From: Massilia phosphatilytica
Lineage (GTDB): Bacteria; Pseudomonadota; Gammaproteobacteria; Burkholderiales; Burkholderiaceae_D
Direction: 5' to 3'
Length of the DNA stretch: 64,000 bases
Assembly (NCBI RefSeq): GCF_002968015.1
Contig: NZ_PUIP01000002.1
Location: 518,735-582,734, forward strand
Below are positions 34,805-45,430 of this stretch, piece after piece. The position numbers were made by a program, and so were the translations under genes. How positions within the stretch are numbered: the first letter of the stretch is position 1; each line of letters starts with the position of its first letter. The notes below the pieces were generated by a model. The model had not been told where the DNA came from. It searched no databases and saw only the letters and a program-made list of their open reading frames with translations.

Positions 34805-35746
34805 ATGCCCTCCTACATCCTCTTCACCATCGCGTCCCTGATCTGGGGATCGACATTCTTCGCAATCACGCTCGAACTGGGTGAAGTCCCGCCCGCCGTC
34901 TCGGTCGTCTACCGGTTCGCGCTCGCGTCGCTGACGTTGTTCGTGTTCTGCCTGCTGCGCGGCGACAAGCTGCGGTTGCCCTGGCGCGTGCAGCGCTGGA
35001 CCCTGCTGCAAGCCTTCTTCATGTTCTGCGTATCCTACGTCTGCACGTATAACGCCGAACAATACGTCGTGTCGGCCCTCGTCGCCGTGCTGTTCGCGCT
35101 GATGGTGTTCTGGACGCCGATGCTCTCCCGCATCGCCTTCGGCACCCCGATCCCGCGCCGCACCTGGGGCGCCGGGGCGGCCGCGATCGCGGGCGTCACG
35201 CTGCTGTTCTGGCATGCGATCGGCAACGCGCTGCGCGAACTGAACCAGGGCGGGCACGGCCACTTCATTGGCGGCCTCGCGCTCGGCATCACCGCGTCGA
35301 TCGCCAGCTCGGCCGGCAGCATCGTCGTCGGCAAGGTTCGCGAGGAATCGAACAACCTCGTGCTGACGACGGGCTGGTCGATGTTCTGGGGCACGTGCAT
35401 GGTCGCCGCGTGGTGCCTCGCGACGGGCCAGGCCTTCATCATTCCGCGCACGGCCAGCTACGTGCTGGGCTTGCTGCACCTGTCCCTCTTCGGCTCGGTC
35501 GTCGCCTTCATCTGCTACTTTACGCTGATCAACCGCATCGGCTCGAACAAGGCCGTCTACATCGGCGTGATCACGCCCGTGATCTCCGTGCTGCTGTCGA
35601 TCAAGCTCGAGCACTACCGTCCCGGCCTGACCGAATGGCTGGGCATGGCCGTCTGCCTGGGCAGTGTCGCCTGGGCCCTGCGCGCGCCTGCGGCCAAGCC
35701 GGCCGCTTCCGTCACCTTCAACGATTGCATCGAAACGACCCCATGA
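34805..35746 (+). CDS. EamA/DMT-family transporter
   Basis: 313 residues with ten hydrophobic segments in two EamA repeats (ILFTIASLIWGSTFFAITLE near the N-terminus and GSVVAFICYFTLINRIGS in the second half). It belongs to the drug/metabolite transporter superfamily, commonly exporters of amino acids or small metabolites. The substrate is unknown. The stop overlaps the next start (ATGA). Confidence 0.93.
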   Translation: MPSYILFTIASLIWGSTFFAITLELGEVPPAVSVVYRFALASLTLFVFCLLRGDKLRLPWRVQRWTLLQAFFMFCVSYVCTYNAEQYVVSALVAVLFALMVFWTPMLSRIAFGTPIPRRTWGAGAAAIAGVTLLFWHAIGNALRELNQGGHGHFIGGLALGITASIASSAGSIVVGKVREESNNLVLTTGWSMFWGTCMVAAWCLATGQAFIIPRTASYVLGLLHLSLFGSVVAFICYFTLINRIGSNKAVYIGVITPVISVLLSIKLEHYRPGLTEWLGMAVCLGSVAWALRAPAAKPAASVTFNDCIETTP

Positions 35747-36234
35747 CTCTTGACTCCACCTTCGCGATCCGCCCCGCCACGCCAGCCGACGTCACGCACA
35801 TCCAATCGATGATCGTCGAGCTGGCCGTGTTCGAAAAACTCGAGCACCTCGTCGTGGCGACGGAAGAAAAATTGCACGAAGGCCTGTTCGGCGCGCATCC
35901 GGCCTGCGAAGCCATCGTCGGCGAAGCGGATGGCGACGTCATCACGTTTGCCCTGTTCTTCCATAATTTCTCGACGTTTCTCACCAAGCGCGGCTTGTAT
36001 CTGGAAGACCTTTACGTGCGGCAATCGCATCGCGGCAAGGGTTACGGCAGCCGCATGCTGAAGCATCTCGCGCGCCTGGCCGTCGAGCGCGGCTGCGGCC
36101 GCTTCGAATGGTCGGTGCTGGACTGGAACACACCGGCAATCAATTTCTATCAATCGATGGGCGCCGAGGTCCTGCCGGACTGGCGCATTTGCCGCGTCAC
36201 GGGGACGCCGCTGGAATCGCTTGCCAAGGGTTAA
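35743..36234 (+). CDS. GNAT-family N-acetyltransferase
   Basis: 163 residues of the diamine/spermidine-acetyltransferase-like GNAT subgroup. The N-terminal FAIRPATPADVTHIQSMIVE is typical. The acetyl-CoA pyrophosphate motif is RQSHRGKGYGSRML (about 92-105), and the C-terminal NTPAINFYQSMGAEVLPDW is conserved. It acetylates an amine in the cytosol; the acceptor is unknown. It is coupled to the EamA gene by a 4-base overlap. Confidence 0.93.
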   Translation: MTLDSTFAIRPATPADVTHIQSMIVELAVFEKLEHLVVATEEKLHEGLFGAHPACEAIVGEADGDVITFALFFHNFSTFLTKRGLYLEDLYVRQSHRGKGYGSRMLKHLARLAVERGCGRFEWSVLDWNTPAINFYQSMGAEVLPDWRICRVTGTPLESLAKG

Positions 36235-36239
36235 AAAGA

Positions 36240-36273
36240 AAAAACCCGCGGGCTGCTTCGCAGCGCCGCGGGT
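36240..36273 (-). terminator. Rho-independent-type terminator, minus-strand orientation
   Basis: The hairpin ACCCGCGG-GCTGC-TTC-GCAGC-(G)-CCGCGGGT at 36244-36273 is followed on the minus strand by TTTTTTCTTTTT. The T-run orientation favours ending leftward transcripts coming from the hut operon, although it may also stop the GNAT transcript. Confidence 0.7.
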
Positions 36274-36474
36274 GAACCCATTCGTCGGATGGGGAGGGGA
36301 GACTTGAATCCAACAGTTTCAATATAAGCCTCCCGCCGGGGTATGTGCAGGTTCCTTACAAATGCTTACCTCGGTAACAGAAAGCTGGATTTTTGTGGGC
36401 CGGGTCCGATTGAGTGATCACAAATGCACGAACGCGTCGAGCGGGACAATGTGGTCACTGACGAGGACATGGAC

Positions 36475-36642
36475 ATGAAAACGATCACTCTATGGGTCTA
36501 CCGGGCCTGGCTCCGTTCCCGGATCGACACCTATACCCGCAGCCTGCACGCCATCGCCGTCCAGCGCGAAAACGACTTCCACGCGGAGCGTATCCTGCAC
36601 CGTGCGATTTCGACGACCCGTTCCAAACTTCAATCGCTGTAG
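36475..36642 (+). CDS. Small basic hypothetical protein
   Basis: 55 residues, MKTITLWVYRAWLRSRIDTY, then a helical basic stretch ending LQSL. GAGGA lies 11 bases upstream of the chosen ATG. Two in-frame ATGs further upstream (36424 and 36469) are possible. It is helical and amphipathic with no recognised family, although the size and basic character recall DUF1127-like small proteins. Its last 13 bases overlap the convergent end of the hut permease gene. Confidence 0.5.
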   Translation: MKTITLWVYRAWLRSRIDTYTRSLHAIAVQRENDFHAERILHRAISTTRSKLQSL

Positions 36643-38099
36643 CGCCGCGCCAGGATACGTTCGCACAGCTCGAACGCCGCCTGGGTCAGCAAGGCCAGCA
36701 GCGCGGCCGGGATCGCGCCTGCCAGCAACATGTCGTTGTCGTTGAGCGCAAGGCCCGTCGTGATGCGTTCGCCGAAGCCGCCCGCGCCGATGAAAGCGGC
36801 GATGGTCGCCGTGCCGACGCTCATCACGGCCGCCGTCTTCACGCCGGCGAGAATGGTCGACATGGCCAGCGGCAATTCGACCTCGACCAGCGACTGCCGC
36901 CGGGTCAGCCCCAGCGCCAGCGCCGCCGTGCGCAGGCCGGACGGCACCTGCAGCAGTCCCGTGCACGTATTGCGCACGATGGGCAGCAGCGCGTACGCGC
37001 ACAGGGCGACGAGGGCCGGGACGGTGCCGATGCGGCCGAGCAGCGGGATCAGGATCGCCAGCAGCGCCAGCGACGGCACGGTCTGCAGCACGCCCGCCAC
37101 GGCCAGCACGGCCTGGCGCAGGCGCGGCACGAGTGCGGCCACGATGCCGAGCGGAATGCCGGCGACGCAGCCCAGCAGGACGGCCAGCACGACCAGCAGC
37201 AGGTGCTGGCGTGCAAGGTTCATGAAGCCATTGCCGAACGTTTTAGCGAACAGGCCGTCGTGGACAGTCGATGGGGCAGCGTGGGATAACCACGTCCGCG
37301 CAACCGCCCCGAAGTTCTGGCCATCCAGCTCGGCCGCGGCATTCATCGCGATCATGTCGTCGGCCTTGATCGTGCCCTCCAACTGCTCGATGGCATGCCA
37401 CGCCTGCGGAAACCGCTGCGGCACGTCGAGCCGGTACAGCAGCACGGCGTCGTAGCGCGGAAAATACTGCTTGTCGTCGTCCAGCACGCGCAAGCCGTAC
37501 TGGCGGATCTTGGCATCCGTCGAATAGATGTCGATGGCGTCGACCTGGCGCTGCGCGAGCGCCTCGTAGGCGATGCCGTGGTCCAGGCCGCGCGGTTGCT
37601 GCGCCAGGCCGTAGCGCCGCGCGAGGCCCGGCCAGCCGTCGGCGCGGCCCAGGAATTCATGCGACAGCCCGATTTTCATGTCCGGATGCTGCGCCAGGTC
37701 GGACAGCCGCCGCACGCTGGCGTCCCCGCGCACGGCCAGCGCGTAGCCGTTGGAAAAGCCCAGCGGCACGGCGACACCCAGGCCCAGCGGACGCAGCGCC
37801 GCGCGCATCGCATCGAGCGACGTCGGCTGTGGATTCTTGAGGATTTCCAGGTCGATGGTGCCCAGGTATTCCGGATAGACGTCGATCGCGCCCGAGCGCA
37901 GCGCGCCCAGCACGATGGCGGTGTTGCCCAGGCCTTGCTTATGTTCGGCCGGTCCCGTGCGCGCCGCGGTCTGGGTCAGGATCTCGCCCAGGATGTACGA
38001 CTCGGTGAAGCGCTTGGAGCCCACGCGCAGGGGCTCGTCGGCATGGGCGGACGACAGGATGCCGGCGCAGGCGAGCACCAGCATGGCGAATCTCAGCAT
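36630..38099 (-). CDS. Fused substrate-binding protein and ABC permease (ProX/ProW type)
   Basis: 489 residues. A signal peptide (1-20) is followed by an OpuAC-type binding domain (about 21-265; PLRVGSKRFTESYILGEILT, LGNTAIVLGALRSGAIDVYP). A permease domain with about six helices (290-489) carries the EAA loop LRTAALALGLTRRQSLVEVE. Fused binding-protein/permease subunits occur in quaternary amine and osmoprotectant importers. Its position 30 bases after hutI suggests import of histidine, urocanate or a related compound. No ATPase gene is in the window. Confidence 0.9.
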   Translation of the reverse strand: MLRFAMLVLACAGILSSAHADEPLRVGSKRFTESYILGEILTQTAARTGPAEHKQGLGNTAIVLGALRSGAIDVYPEYLGTIDLEILKNPQPTSLDAMRAALRPLGLGVAVPLGFSNGYALAVRGDASVRRLSDLAQHPDMKIGLSHEFLGRADGWPGLARRYGLAQQPRGLDHGIAYEALAQRQVDAIDIYSTDAKIRQYGLRVLDDDKQYFPRYDAVLLYRLDVPQRFPQAWHAIEQLEGTIKADDMIAMNAAAELDGQNFGAVARTWLSHAAPSTVHDGLFAKTFGNGFMNLARQHLLLVVLAVLLGCVAGIPLGIVAALVPRLRQAVLAVAGVLQTVPSLALLAILIPLLGRIGTVPALVALCAYALLPIVRNTCTGLLQVPSGLRTAALALGLTRRQSLVEVELPLAMSTILAGVKTAAVMSVGTATIAAFIGAGGFGERITTGLALNDNDMLLAGAIPAALLALLTQAAFELCERILARRYSD

Positions 38100-38129
38100 G
38101 CGGATTCCGGTGGCGTTGTGGATGAGCGA

Positions 38130-39341
38130 TCAGGATACCCGATCGCGCCACACGCCGGCACGGACAACGCCCCGGCACGGGTTCGCGCCGATCGCATACG
38201 CCAGGTCGGCCGGGCGGGCGATGTCCCACAGGGCGAAGTCGGCGCGCTGGCCCGGCGCCAAGGTGCCGGTCTCCGGCAGGCTCAGCGCGCGCGCCGCGTT
38301 GACGGTCACGCCGCGCAGCGCTTCCAGCGGCGTCAGGCGCCACAGCGTGCACGCCATGTTCAGCGCCAGCAGCAGGGACGTCATGGGCGACGTGCCCGGA
38401 TTGCAGTCGGTGGCGACGGCCAGCGGCACGCCCGCGGCGCGCAGTTGCGCCAGCGGCGGCATGCGCGTCTCGCGCAGGAAGTAATACGCACCCGGCAGCA
38501 GCACGGCAACGGTGCCCGCACGCGCCATCGCGGCCACACCCTCTTCCGACAACCACTCCAGGTGATCCGCGGACAGTCCGCCGTACTGTGCGACGAGCGC
38601 CGCGCCGCCCTGGTCCGACAGCTGCTCCGCATGCAGCTTCACGGGCAGGCCGAGGCGCCGTGCCACGTCGAACACGCGCGCCGTCTGGTCGTGCGAAAAG
38701 CCGATGCGTTCGCAGAATGCGTCGACGGCATCCACGAGACCTTGCGCCGCAAGCGCCGGCAGCATCTCGCTGCACAACATGTCGATGTAGTCGTCCGCGC
38801 GGCCCGCGTACTCGGGCGGCAGTGCGTGCGCGCCGAGGAACGTCGTGCGGACGTCCACCGGCAGCAGTTCGCCCACGCGGCGCGCCACGCGCAGCATCTT
38901 CGCTTCCGTCTCCAGGTCGAGGCCGTAGCCGGACTTGATTTCCAGGGTCGTCACGCCCTCGGCCAGCAGCGCGCGGATGCGCGGCAGGCTGGCCTGCAGC
39001 AGGTGATCCTCTGATGCCGCGCGGGTGGCGCGCACGGTGGACATGATGCCGCCGCCGGCACGCGCGATGTCTTCGTAGGTGGCGCCGTTCAGGCGCGCTT
39101 CCCATTCGTCGCTGCGGTTGCCCGCGTAGACGACGTGCGTATGGCAGTCGACGAGGCCCGGTGTCAGCCACAGGCCGCCGCAATCGTGCGTAGATAAAGC
39201 CGGCGGCGCCTCGGCGCGCGGTCCGACCCACGCGATGCGCCCGGCACGCACGGCCACCGCGCCATCCTCGATGATCCCGTAGCCGTCCGCCAGCGTCGCG
39301 ACGCGCGCGTTCGCGTACAGGACGTCGACGGCTTCACTCAT
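38130..39341 (-). CDS. hutI: Imidazolonepropionase
   Basis: 403 residues. Third enzyme of histidine degradation: it hydrolyses 4-imidazolone-5-propionate to N-formimino-L-glutamate in the cytosol. The amidohydrolase HTH zinc site is at His67 and His69 ([16 protein letters not shown]), with [12 protein letters not shown] and the late metal Asp in [10 protein letters not shown]. The start overlaps the hutD stop by 8 bases, so translation is likely coupled. Confidence 0.97.
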   Translation of the reverse strand: MSEAVDVLYANARVATLADGYGIIEDGAVAVRAGRIAWVGPRAEAPPALSTHDCGGLWLTPGLVDCHTHVVYAGNRSDEWEARLNGATYEDIARAGGGIMSTVRATRAASEDHLLQASLPRIRALLAEGVTTLEIKSGYGLDLETEAKMLRVARRVGELLPVDVRTTFLGAHALPPEYAGRADDYIDMLCSEMLPALAAQGLVDAVDAFCERIGFSHDQTARVFDVARRLGLPVKLHAEQLSDQGGAALVAQYGGLSADHLEWLSEEGVAAMARAGTVAVLLPGAYYFLRETRMPPLAQLRAAGVPLAVATDCNPGTSPMTSLLLALNMACTLWRLTPLEALRGVTVNAARALSLPETGTLAPGQRADFALWDIARPADLAYAIGANPCRGVVRAGVWRDRVS

Positions 39342-39951
39342 ACATGCCGTCCTCGTTGTCGAGGTCGTTCTCGTCGTCGTAGTAATGGATGTCGACGATG
39401 AAGATGGCGCCCTGCTCCGCCCGCAGCTTCCACTTCGTGTCCGCATCGAGCACGACGGCGTCGAAGCGCACGAGGTTGATGCGCTGGTCGTCGCTGCACA
39501 ATTCCAGGCTGTCGCCTTCGGCCAGGAACAGCACGGTGACGTCGGCGCGTGCGACGAACGTGGAATCGCCGTCGAGCCGGCGGCGGCCAAAGCGGTGCCA
39601 GCAGCGGTCCGTGCGGGTCATCACGTTGAAGTCGGTGCTGGCGCCGCGATTCAGCTTGGCTTCCACGCGCGACTCGCCGTCGAACGCGGCGACCGGTTCG
39701 CCCTTCGACAGCAGGGTGGGCGTGCCGTCGATGTCGAGCGTCATGCCGGGGCCGTCGACGAGCACCAGCGTGCGCTCCACGCCGGGGAACATGGAGAACG
39801 CGCCGTCGTTCGCGATCGTGGCGAGACTCACCCGCCAGTCGAAGTCGTCGAAGCCGGCGTCTGGCGGGAACACGGCGATCTCGATCGTGGTGCCGCCGCC
39901 GTTCTTCCACGACACCGGCTCGAGGTTCGCATACGGAATCAGCATCGTCAT
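39334..39951 (-). CDS. hutD: HutD family protein
   Basis: 205 residues of the cupin-like HutD family found in hut operons. It is proposed to limit or govern flux through the Hut pathway (genetic work in Pseudomonas). Motifs are [15 protein letters not shown] (about 15-29), [20 protein letters not shown], and a second cupin-like half with [10 protein letters not shown]. The C-terminus is strongly acidic. It is between hutF and hutI in a tightly packed operon. Confidence 0.92.
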   Translation of the reverse strand: MTMLIPYANLEPVSWKNGGGTTIEIAVFPPDAGFDDFDWRVSLATIANDGAFSMFPGVERTLVLVDGPGMTLDIDGTPTLLSKGEPVAAFDGESRVEAKLNRGASTDFNVMTRTDRCWHRFGRRRLDGDSTFVARADVTVLFLAEGDSLELCSDDQRINLVRFDAVVLDADTKWKLRAEQGAIFIVDIHYYDDENDLDNEDGMYE

Positions 39952-39976
39952 GACTTGCACCCCTTCATCGTTGGCA

Positions 39977-41338
39977 TCAATGTGCGTGCAGTGTACGCGC
40001 TGCGGCCTTGTAGCGCTGCGCGATCGCGTCCTGCGACTTGTGGCGGCCGCCCTGCACGACCCAGTGGCCGCCGGCCAGCACGTCGCGCACGAGGTTGTCG
40101 TTGCCGCTGAACAGGAAACGGCCCAGCACCTCATGTGGCGGCACGCCGTCCAGGTTCGGGTGCGCACTGTCCAGCACGAGCAAGTCGGCGCGCCGGCCCT
40201 GTGCGAGCACGCCGAGACGGCGTCCGGCCGCCTGCGCCCCGCCCGCCAGCGCCTGCTGCCACAGGAAGGCGCCGACGTCGCGCTCCTCGCCATGGACGGC
40301 GATATTGCGGCGCTGGTGTGCAAGGCGCTGGCCGTATTCGAGCCAGCGCAGTTCTTCCACGGGGCTCTGCGACACGTGACTGTCGCTGCCGATGCCGAAG
40401 CGCCCGCCGGCCGCGATATAGGGCGCCAGCGGGAACAGGCCATCGCCCAGGTTCGCTTCCGTCGTCGGACACAGGCCCGCGACGGCGCCGCTGGCCGCGA
40501 TGCGGTCGCGCTCCCCGTCCGACAGATGCGTCGCGTGCACGAGGCACCAGCGCGCGTCGACATCGGTCTGCTCCATCAGGTAGTCGACCGGCCGCATGCC
40601 GGTCGCCTCCTGGCACTGCGCCACTTCCAGTTGCTGCTCGGCGATGTGGATGTGCAGCGGCCGCCCGGCAGGCAGCGCCTGCACCAGCTCGCGCAACTGG
40701 CTGGCCGACGCGGCGCGAAGCGAATGCGGCGCCGCGCCCACTTCCAGCTGCGGCCCGCGCAAGGGTTCCAGCGCTTCGACGATGCGCAGCACCTGGGCGG
40801 GATCCGTGCGGAATCGTTCCTGGTCCTGGCGCAACGGTGTGTCGTTGAAACCCGCGTACGCATACATCACGGGCAGCAGGGTCACGCCGATACCGGATTC
40901 ATGGGCGGCCTGGGCGATGCGCTGCGCCGTCTCGGCCGGATTGCCGTAGACATGGCCACCGGGCGCGCGCTGTATGTAGTGGAATTCGCAGACGGACGTG
41001 TAGCCGTGGCGCAGGCATTCCGCGTACAGCTGCGCGGCCACGGCTTCCATCTGCTCGGGCGTAATGCGGTTGGCGACGCGGTACATCAGGTCGCGCCAGG
41101 TCCAGAAGCTGTCAGGCCCGCTGCCCGCCCGTTCGGTGAGACCGCCGATCGCGCGCTGGAACGCGTGCGAATGCAGGTTGATCATGCCGGGCAGGACGTA
41201 GTCCGCGCGCGCGACGCCGAGCGGCGGCGACGCCTCCGGCGCCACCTTCGTCAAGTCGCCGCGCACGTCCCATTCGAGCAGCACGTCCCGCTGCCAGCCG
41301 CCGGTCAGCAGCGCGTGGCGCGCGAACAGGGCGTTCAT
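39977..41338 (-). CDS. hutF: Formimidoylglutamate deiminase
   Basis: 453 residues. It converts N-formimino-L-glutamate to N-formyl-L-glutamate and ammonia, the step that marks the five-enzyme Hut route. Metal ligands are visible at His56 and His58 (MINLHSHAFQRAIGG), the substrate or metal region HIHIAEQQLEV, LVHATHLSD and the late GIGSDSHVSQSP. It overlaps the hutG stop (ATGA). Confidence 0.96.
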   Translation of the reverse strand: MNALFARHALLTGGWQRDVLLEWDVRGDLTKVAPEASPPLGVARADYVLPGMINLHSHAFQRAIGGLTERAGSGPDSFWTWRDLMYRVANRITPEQMEAVAAQLYAECLRHGYTSVCEFHYIQRAPGGHVYGNPAETAQRIAQAAHESGIGVTLLPVMYAYAGFNDTPLRQDQERFRTDPAQVLRIVEALEPLRGPQLEVGAAPHSLRAASASQLRELVQALPAGRPLHIHIAEQQLEVAQCQEATGMRPVDYLMEQTDVDARWCLVHATHLSDGERDRIAASGAVAGLCPTTEANLGDGLFPLAPYIAAGGRFGIGSDSHVSQSPVEELRWLEYGQRLAHQRRNIAVHGEERDVGAFLWQQALAGGAQAAGRRLGVLAQGRRADLLVLDSAHPNLDGVPPHEVLGRFLFSGNDNLVRDVLAGGHWVVQGGRHKSQDAIAQRYKAAARTLHAH

Positions 41339-42135
41339 GCATGCCCTCCGGCGCGCGCCCATCCAATCGCAGACTCCAGCAACTCGCGCAGCAAGGGCTG
41401 CACCTTCCCAGCGGCGTCGGGCTGGTAGGCGAACGGGGGTGCCTCGTCCATGTACAGGCACTGGCACATTTCGAGCTGGATCGCGTGCACGCCGGCAGCC
41501 GGATCGCCGTAGAAGCGCGTGATGTGGCCGCCCTTGAAGCGGCCGTTGAAGACGAACGAAAACAGGTCCTGGGCCCCGGCCACGCGCATCATTTCGCCCT
41601 GTAATTGCAGCGAGCATGAGCGGCCGTCGGCGGTGCCGAAGTTCAGGTCGGGCAGGCGGCCGTCGAAGAAGCGCGGCACGACGGACGCGATCGAATGCGC
41701 ATCCCACAGCACCACCTGGCCGTGCAGCGCGAGCAGCCGGTCGAGTTCCGCGCGCAATTGCTGGTGGTACGGGCGCCAGTAGCGCTCCAGGCGCCGTCCG
41801 ATCTCGCCGGCGTCCGGCTCGCGGCCCTCCTGGTACAAGCGTTCGCGCGCGAACGTGTCGACGGGGCACAGGCGCGTCGTGTCCTGGCCGGGATATAAAT
41901 TCGTGTCCTCGGGCGGACGGTTCAGGTCGATGACGTAGCGCGACCAGCGCGCCGACAGCGTGGAGGCACCGAGGCTGTCCGCGAACGCGTACAGGTCGGG
42001 CAGGTGCCAGTCCGTATCGGCCCGCACCAGCGCGCACGGCGCCATGTCCGCCGCGATGTCGTCGGGAATGTCGGTGCCCGCATGCGGCATCGACAGCAGC
42101 AATGGCACGGAACCCGGCTTGAACCTGAAATCCAT
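41335..42135 (-). CDS. hutG: N-formylglutamate deformylase
   Basis: 266 residues of the N-formylglutamate amidohydrolase family. It hydrolyses N-formylglutamate to glutamate and formate, the last step of the five-step pathway. Conserved regions include PLLLSMPHAGTDIPDDI near the N-terminus, DLNRPPEDTNLYPGQDTTRL, LLALHGQVVLWDAHSI and the Zn-ligand FKGGHITRFYGDP. It lies 15 bases after hutH. Confidence 0.96.
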   Translation of the reverse strand: MDFRFKPGSVPLLLSMPHAGTDIPDDIAADMAPCALVRADTDWHLPDLYAFADSLGASTLSARWSRYVIDLNRPPEDTNLYPGQDTTRLCPVDTFARERLYQEGREPDAGEIGRRLERYWRPYHQQLRAELDRLLALHGQVVLWDAHSIASVVPRFFDGRLPDLNFGTADGRSCSLQLQGEMMRVAGAQDLFSFVFNGRFKGGHITRFYGDPAAGVHAIQLEMCQCLYMDEAPPFAYQPDAAGKVQPLLRELLESAIGWARAGGHA

Positions 42136-42150
42136 CGTGATCCCCCGTTG

Positions 42151-43692
42151 TCAGTGCAGCGCGGCGAACAAGTCCTTGCACGCGGCCGACAGTTCGCCTT
42201 CCATCACCATCCGGCGCGCCGCCTCGATATCCGGCGCGAAGAACCGGTCTTCGTCGAACGCCGGCACTTGCTCGCGCAATTTTGCATGGACATGTTCCAG
42301 GTGGCTCGAACTCGTCAGCGGGCGGTGGAATTCGATCCCCTGTGCCGCCGCCAGCAGCTCGATGCCGACGATAACACCCGTATTGTGCGCCATCTGGCCG
42401 AGACGGCGCGCCGCGAATGTCGCCATGCTGACGTGGTCTTCCTGGTTGGCGGACGTCGGCAGGCTGTCGACGCTGGCCGGATGCGCCAGCGACTTGTTTT
42501 CCGACGCCAGCGCGGCCGCCGTCACGTGCGCGATCATGAAGCCCGAGTTGACGCCCGGCTCGCGCACGAGGAACGGCGGCAGCCCGGACAGCGTCGAATC
42601 GATCAGCAGCGCGATGCGGCGTTCGGCCAGTGCGCCGATCTCGGCGATGGCCAGCGCCAGCGTATCGGCGGCGAATGCGACGGGTTCCGCGTGGAAATTC
42701 CCGCCGGAAATCACTTCACCGGTGTCGGGGAACACGAGCGGATTGTCCGTGACGGCATTGGATTCGATCAGGAGTGTCCGGCCGGCCTGGGCGATGAGGT
42801 CCATCACGGCGCCCATCACCTGCGGCTGGCAGCGCAGGCTGTACGGGTCCTGCACGCGCTCGTCGCCGACGAGGTGCGAGGCGCGGATCGCGCTGCCCGC
42901 CACCAGCTGGCGGTAGATCTTCGCGGCCGCGATCTGGCCCGGCTGGCCGCGCACTTCGTGCACACGCGGGTCGAACGGGGCGTCGCTGCCGCGCGCGGCG
43001 TCCAGCGACAGCGCGCCCGACACCATCGCCGCTTCCAGCAGGCGCTCGGCGAGGAACAGGCCGTTCAAGGCCAGCGCCGTCGACACCTGCGTGCCGTTGA
43101 TCAGCGCGAGCCCCTCCTTCGCGGCCAGCACGACCGGTTCGATGCCGGCCGCGTCCAGTGCGGCGCGCGCATCCATCAGTTCGCCGCGCATGCGCACCTG
43201 GCCGACGCCCAGCATCGCGAGCGTCATGTGCGCCAGCGGCGCGAGGTCGCCGGACGCGCCGACGGAGCCCTGCGACGGGATCGCGGGCATGACGCCGGCG
43301 TTGTACAGGGCGATCAAGGTGTCGATGATCAGCGGGCGCACGCCGGAATAGCCGCGTGCCAGGCTGCCGATCTTGGTCAGCAGGATCAGGCGCACGACGT
43401 GGTCCGGCAGCAGTTCCCCGGTGCCGACGGCATGCGACAGGATCAGATTCTGCTGCAACTGCTCGAGCTGGGCCTGCGGGATGTGGCGCTTGGCCAGGAT
43501 GCCGAAGCCCGTGTTGATGCCGTAGGCCGGATCGCCCTTGGCGACGATGGCCTGCACGGTGGCGGCCGACTTCTCGATGGCGGCATACGCTGCCGGTGCG
43601 AGCGTGAGCGGACAGTGTGCGCCCCAGACGGCGCGCAGGTCGTTCAGGGACAATGCGCCCGGTTGCAGGGTCAGGGAATGTGCTTGTGTCAT
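42151..43692 (-). CDS. hutH: Histidine ammonia-lyase
   Basis: 513 residues from the ATG at 43692. It removes ammonia from L-histidine to give trans-urocanate. The MIO-forming triad Ala146-Ser147-Gly148 sits in [13 protein letters not shown], and YGINTGFG is at 57-64. An ATG at 43710 that overlaps the hutU stop (TAATG) would add six residues and is an equally possible coupled start; the shorter form matches other HutH N-termini better. Confidence 0.97.
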   Translation of the reverse strand: MTQAHSLTLQPGALSLNDLRAVWGAHCPLTLAPAAYAAIEKSAATVQAIVAKGDPAYGINTGFGILAKRHIPQAQLEQLQQNLILSHAVGTGELLPDHVVRLILLTKIGSLARGYSGVRPLIIDTLIALYNAGVMPAIPSQGSVGASGDLAPLAHMTLAMLGVGQVRMRGELMDARAALDAAGIEPVVLAAKEGLALINGTQVSTALALNGLFLAERLLEAAMVSGALSLDAARGSDAPFDPRVHEVRGQPGQIAAAKIYRQLVAGSAIRASHLVGDERVQDPYSLRCQPQVMGAVMDLIAQAGRTLLIESNAVTDNPLVFPDTGEVISGGNFHAEPVAFAADTLALAIAEIGALAERRIALLIDSTLSGLPPFLVREPGVNSGFMIAHVTAAALASENKSLAHPASVDSLPTSANQEDHVSMATFAARRLGQMAHNTGVIVGIELLAAAQGIEFHRPLTSSSHLEHVHAKLREQVPAFDEDRFFAPDIEAARRMVMEGELSAACKDLFAALH

Positions 43693-43709
43693 GGTGGCTG
43701 TCTTCTGCA

Positions 43710-45401
43710 TTACTTGATCATCGGGAGGCGCAGGCCGAAACGCTTGGCCGTCTCGATCGCGAGTTCGTAGCCGGCATCCGCATGGCGCATCACGCCCGAC
43801 GCGCAATCGTTGACGAGGACGCGGGCCAGGCGCTTGTCGGCGGCCTCCGTACCGTCCGCCACGATGACGACGCCCGCGTGCTGCGAATAGCCCATGCCGA
43901 CGCCGCCGCCGTGGTGCAGCGACACCCACGTCGCGCCGCCGGCCGTGTTCAGCATGGCGTTCAGCAGCGGCCAGTCGGAGACGGCATCCGTACCGTCGCG
44001 CATCGCTTCCGTCTCGCGGTTCGGACTCGCGACGGAGCCGGTATCCAGGTGGTCGCGCCCGATGACGATCGGCGCTTTCAGCTCGCCCGTGCGCACCATC
44101 TCGTTGAACGCGAGGCCGGCCACATGGCGCTCGCCGAGGCCCAGCCAGCAGATGCGTGCCGGCAGGCCCTGGAACGCGATGCGGTCGCGCGCCATGTCGA
44201 GCCAGCGGTGTACGCGCGCGTGCTGCGGGAACAGCTCCTTGATCTTCGCGTCGGTCTTGTAGATGTCTTCCGGGTCGCCGGACAGCGCCACCCAGCGGAA
44301 CGGGCCACGACCCTCGCAGAACTGCGGGCGGATGTACGCGGGCACGAAGCCGGGAAAATCGAAGGCATTCTTGACGCCCTGGTCGAACGCGACCTGGCGG
44401 ATGTTGTTGCCGTAGTCGACGGCGTACGATCCCATCGCCTTGAAGTCGAGGATCGCCTGCACGTGCACGGCGCACGATTCGGCCGCGGCCTGCTTCAGGG
44501 CCGCATGCTGCGCCGGATCGCGCTGGGCCGCCAGCCACTGCTCGACGCTCCAGCCGCGCGGCAGGTAGCCGTGGATCAGGTCGTGGGCGGACGTCTGGTC
44601 CGTCACCAGGTCCGGCACGAGACCACCCTCTCTTGCGCGGCGCACGAGGTCCGGCAGCACGTCGGCCGCGTTGCCGAGCAGGCCGATGGAGACGGCCTCC
44701 TTGCGCGCCTTGTGGGCGCGGATCATGGCCAGCGCCTCGTCGATGTCCTTCGCCTGCTTGTCGAGGTAGCGGGTGCGCAGGCGGAAATCGATGCTGCTTT
44801 GCTGGCATTCCACGTTCAGCGACACGGCGCCTGCGAACGTCGCGGCCAGCGGCTGCGCGCCGCCCATGCCGCCCAGGCCCGCCGTGAGGATCCACCTTCC
44901 TGCCATGTCGCCGCCGAAGTGCTGGCGGCCCGCTTCGGCAAACGTCTCGTAGGTGCCCTGCACGATGCCCTGGGTGCCGATGTAGATCCAGCTGCCGGCC
45001 GTCATCTGGCCGTACATGAACAGTCCCTTGCGATCGAGCTCGTTGAAATGCTCCCACGTCGCCCATTTCGGCACGAGGTTCGAGTTCGCGAGCAGCACGC
45101 GTGGGGCGTCGGCATGGGTCTGGAACACGCCGACCGGCTTGCCGGACTGGATCAGCAGGGTCTGGTCGTCGTCGAGATCGCGCAGTGAGGCGAGGATCTG
45201 GTCGAAGCAGGCCCAGTCGCGCGCCGCGCGGCCGATGCCGCCGTAGACGACGAGGCCTTGCGGGTTTTCCGCCACCTCGGCATCCAGGTTGTTCTGCAGC
45301 ATGCGGTAGGCCGCCTCGGTCAGCCAGCTCTTGCAGGTAAGCGCGCTGCCGCGCGGGGCGCGGATGACGCGGGTGGGATCGAAACGCGGGTCTTTGGTCA
45401 T
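43710..45401 (-). CDS. hutU: Urocanate hydratase
   Basis: 563 residues. It hydrates urocanate to 4-imidazolone-5-propionate using tightly bound NAD+ as electrophile. The Gly-rich NAD site [15 protein letters not shown] (near 170-184) and the conserved [17 protein letters not shown] near 500 are present. The start MTKDPRFDP follows GAGGAG; an upstream in-frame ATG adds only MPIEESV. It is the first gene of the hut operon, about 30 bases downstream of the promoter -10 element. Confidence 0.97.
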   Translation of the reverse strand: MTKDPRFDPTRVIRAPRGSALTCKSWLTEAAYRMLQNNLDAEVAENPQGLVVYGGIGRAARDWACFDQILASLRDLDDDQTLLIQSGKPVGVFQTHADAPRVLLANSNLVPKWATWEHFNELDRKGLFMYGQMTAGSWIYIGTQGIVQGTYETFAEAGRQHFGGDMAGRWILTAGLGGMGGAQPLAATFAGAVSLNVECQQSSIDFRLRTRYLDKQAKDIDEALAMIRAHKARKEAVSIGLLGNAADVLPDLVRRAREGGLVPDLVTDQTSAHDLIHGYLPRGWSVEQWLAAQRDPAQHAALKQAAAESCAVHVQAILDFKAMGSYAVDYGNNIRQVAFDQGVKNAFDFPGFVPAYIRPQFCEGRGPFRWVALSGDPEDIYKTDAKIKELFPQHARVHRWLDMARDRIAFQGLPARICWLGLGERHVAGLAFNEMVRTGELKAPIVIGRDHLDTGSVASPNRETEAMRDGTDAVSDWPLLNAMLNTAGGATWVSLHHGGGVGMGYSQHAGVVIVADGTEAADKRLARVLVNDCASGVMRHADAGYELAIETAKRFGLRLPMIK

Positions 45402-45430
45402 GACGGACTCCTCGATTGGCATTGCCAGGA

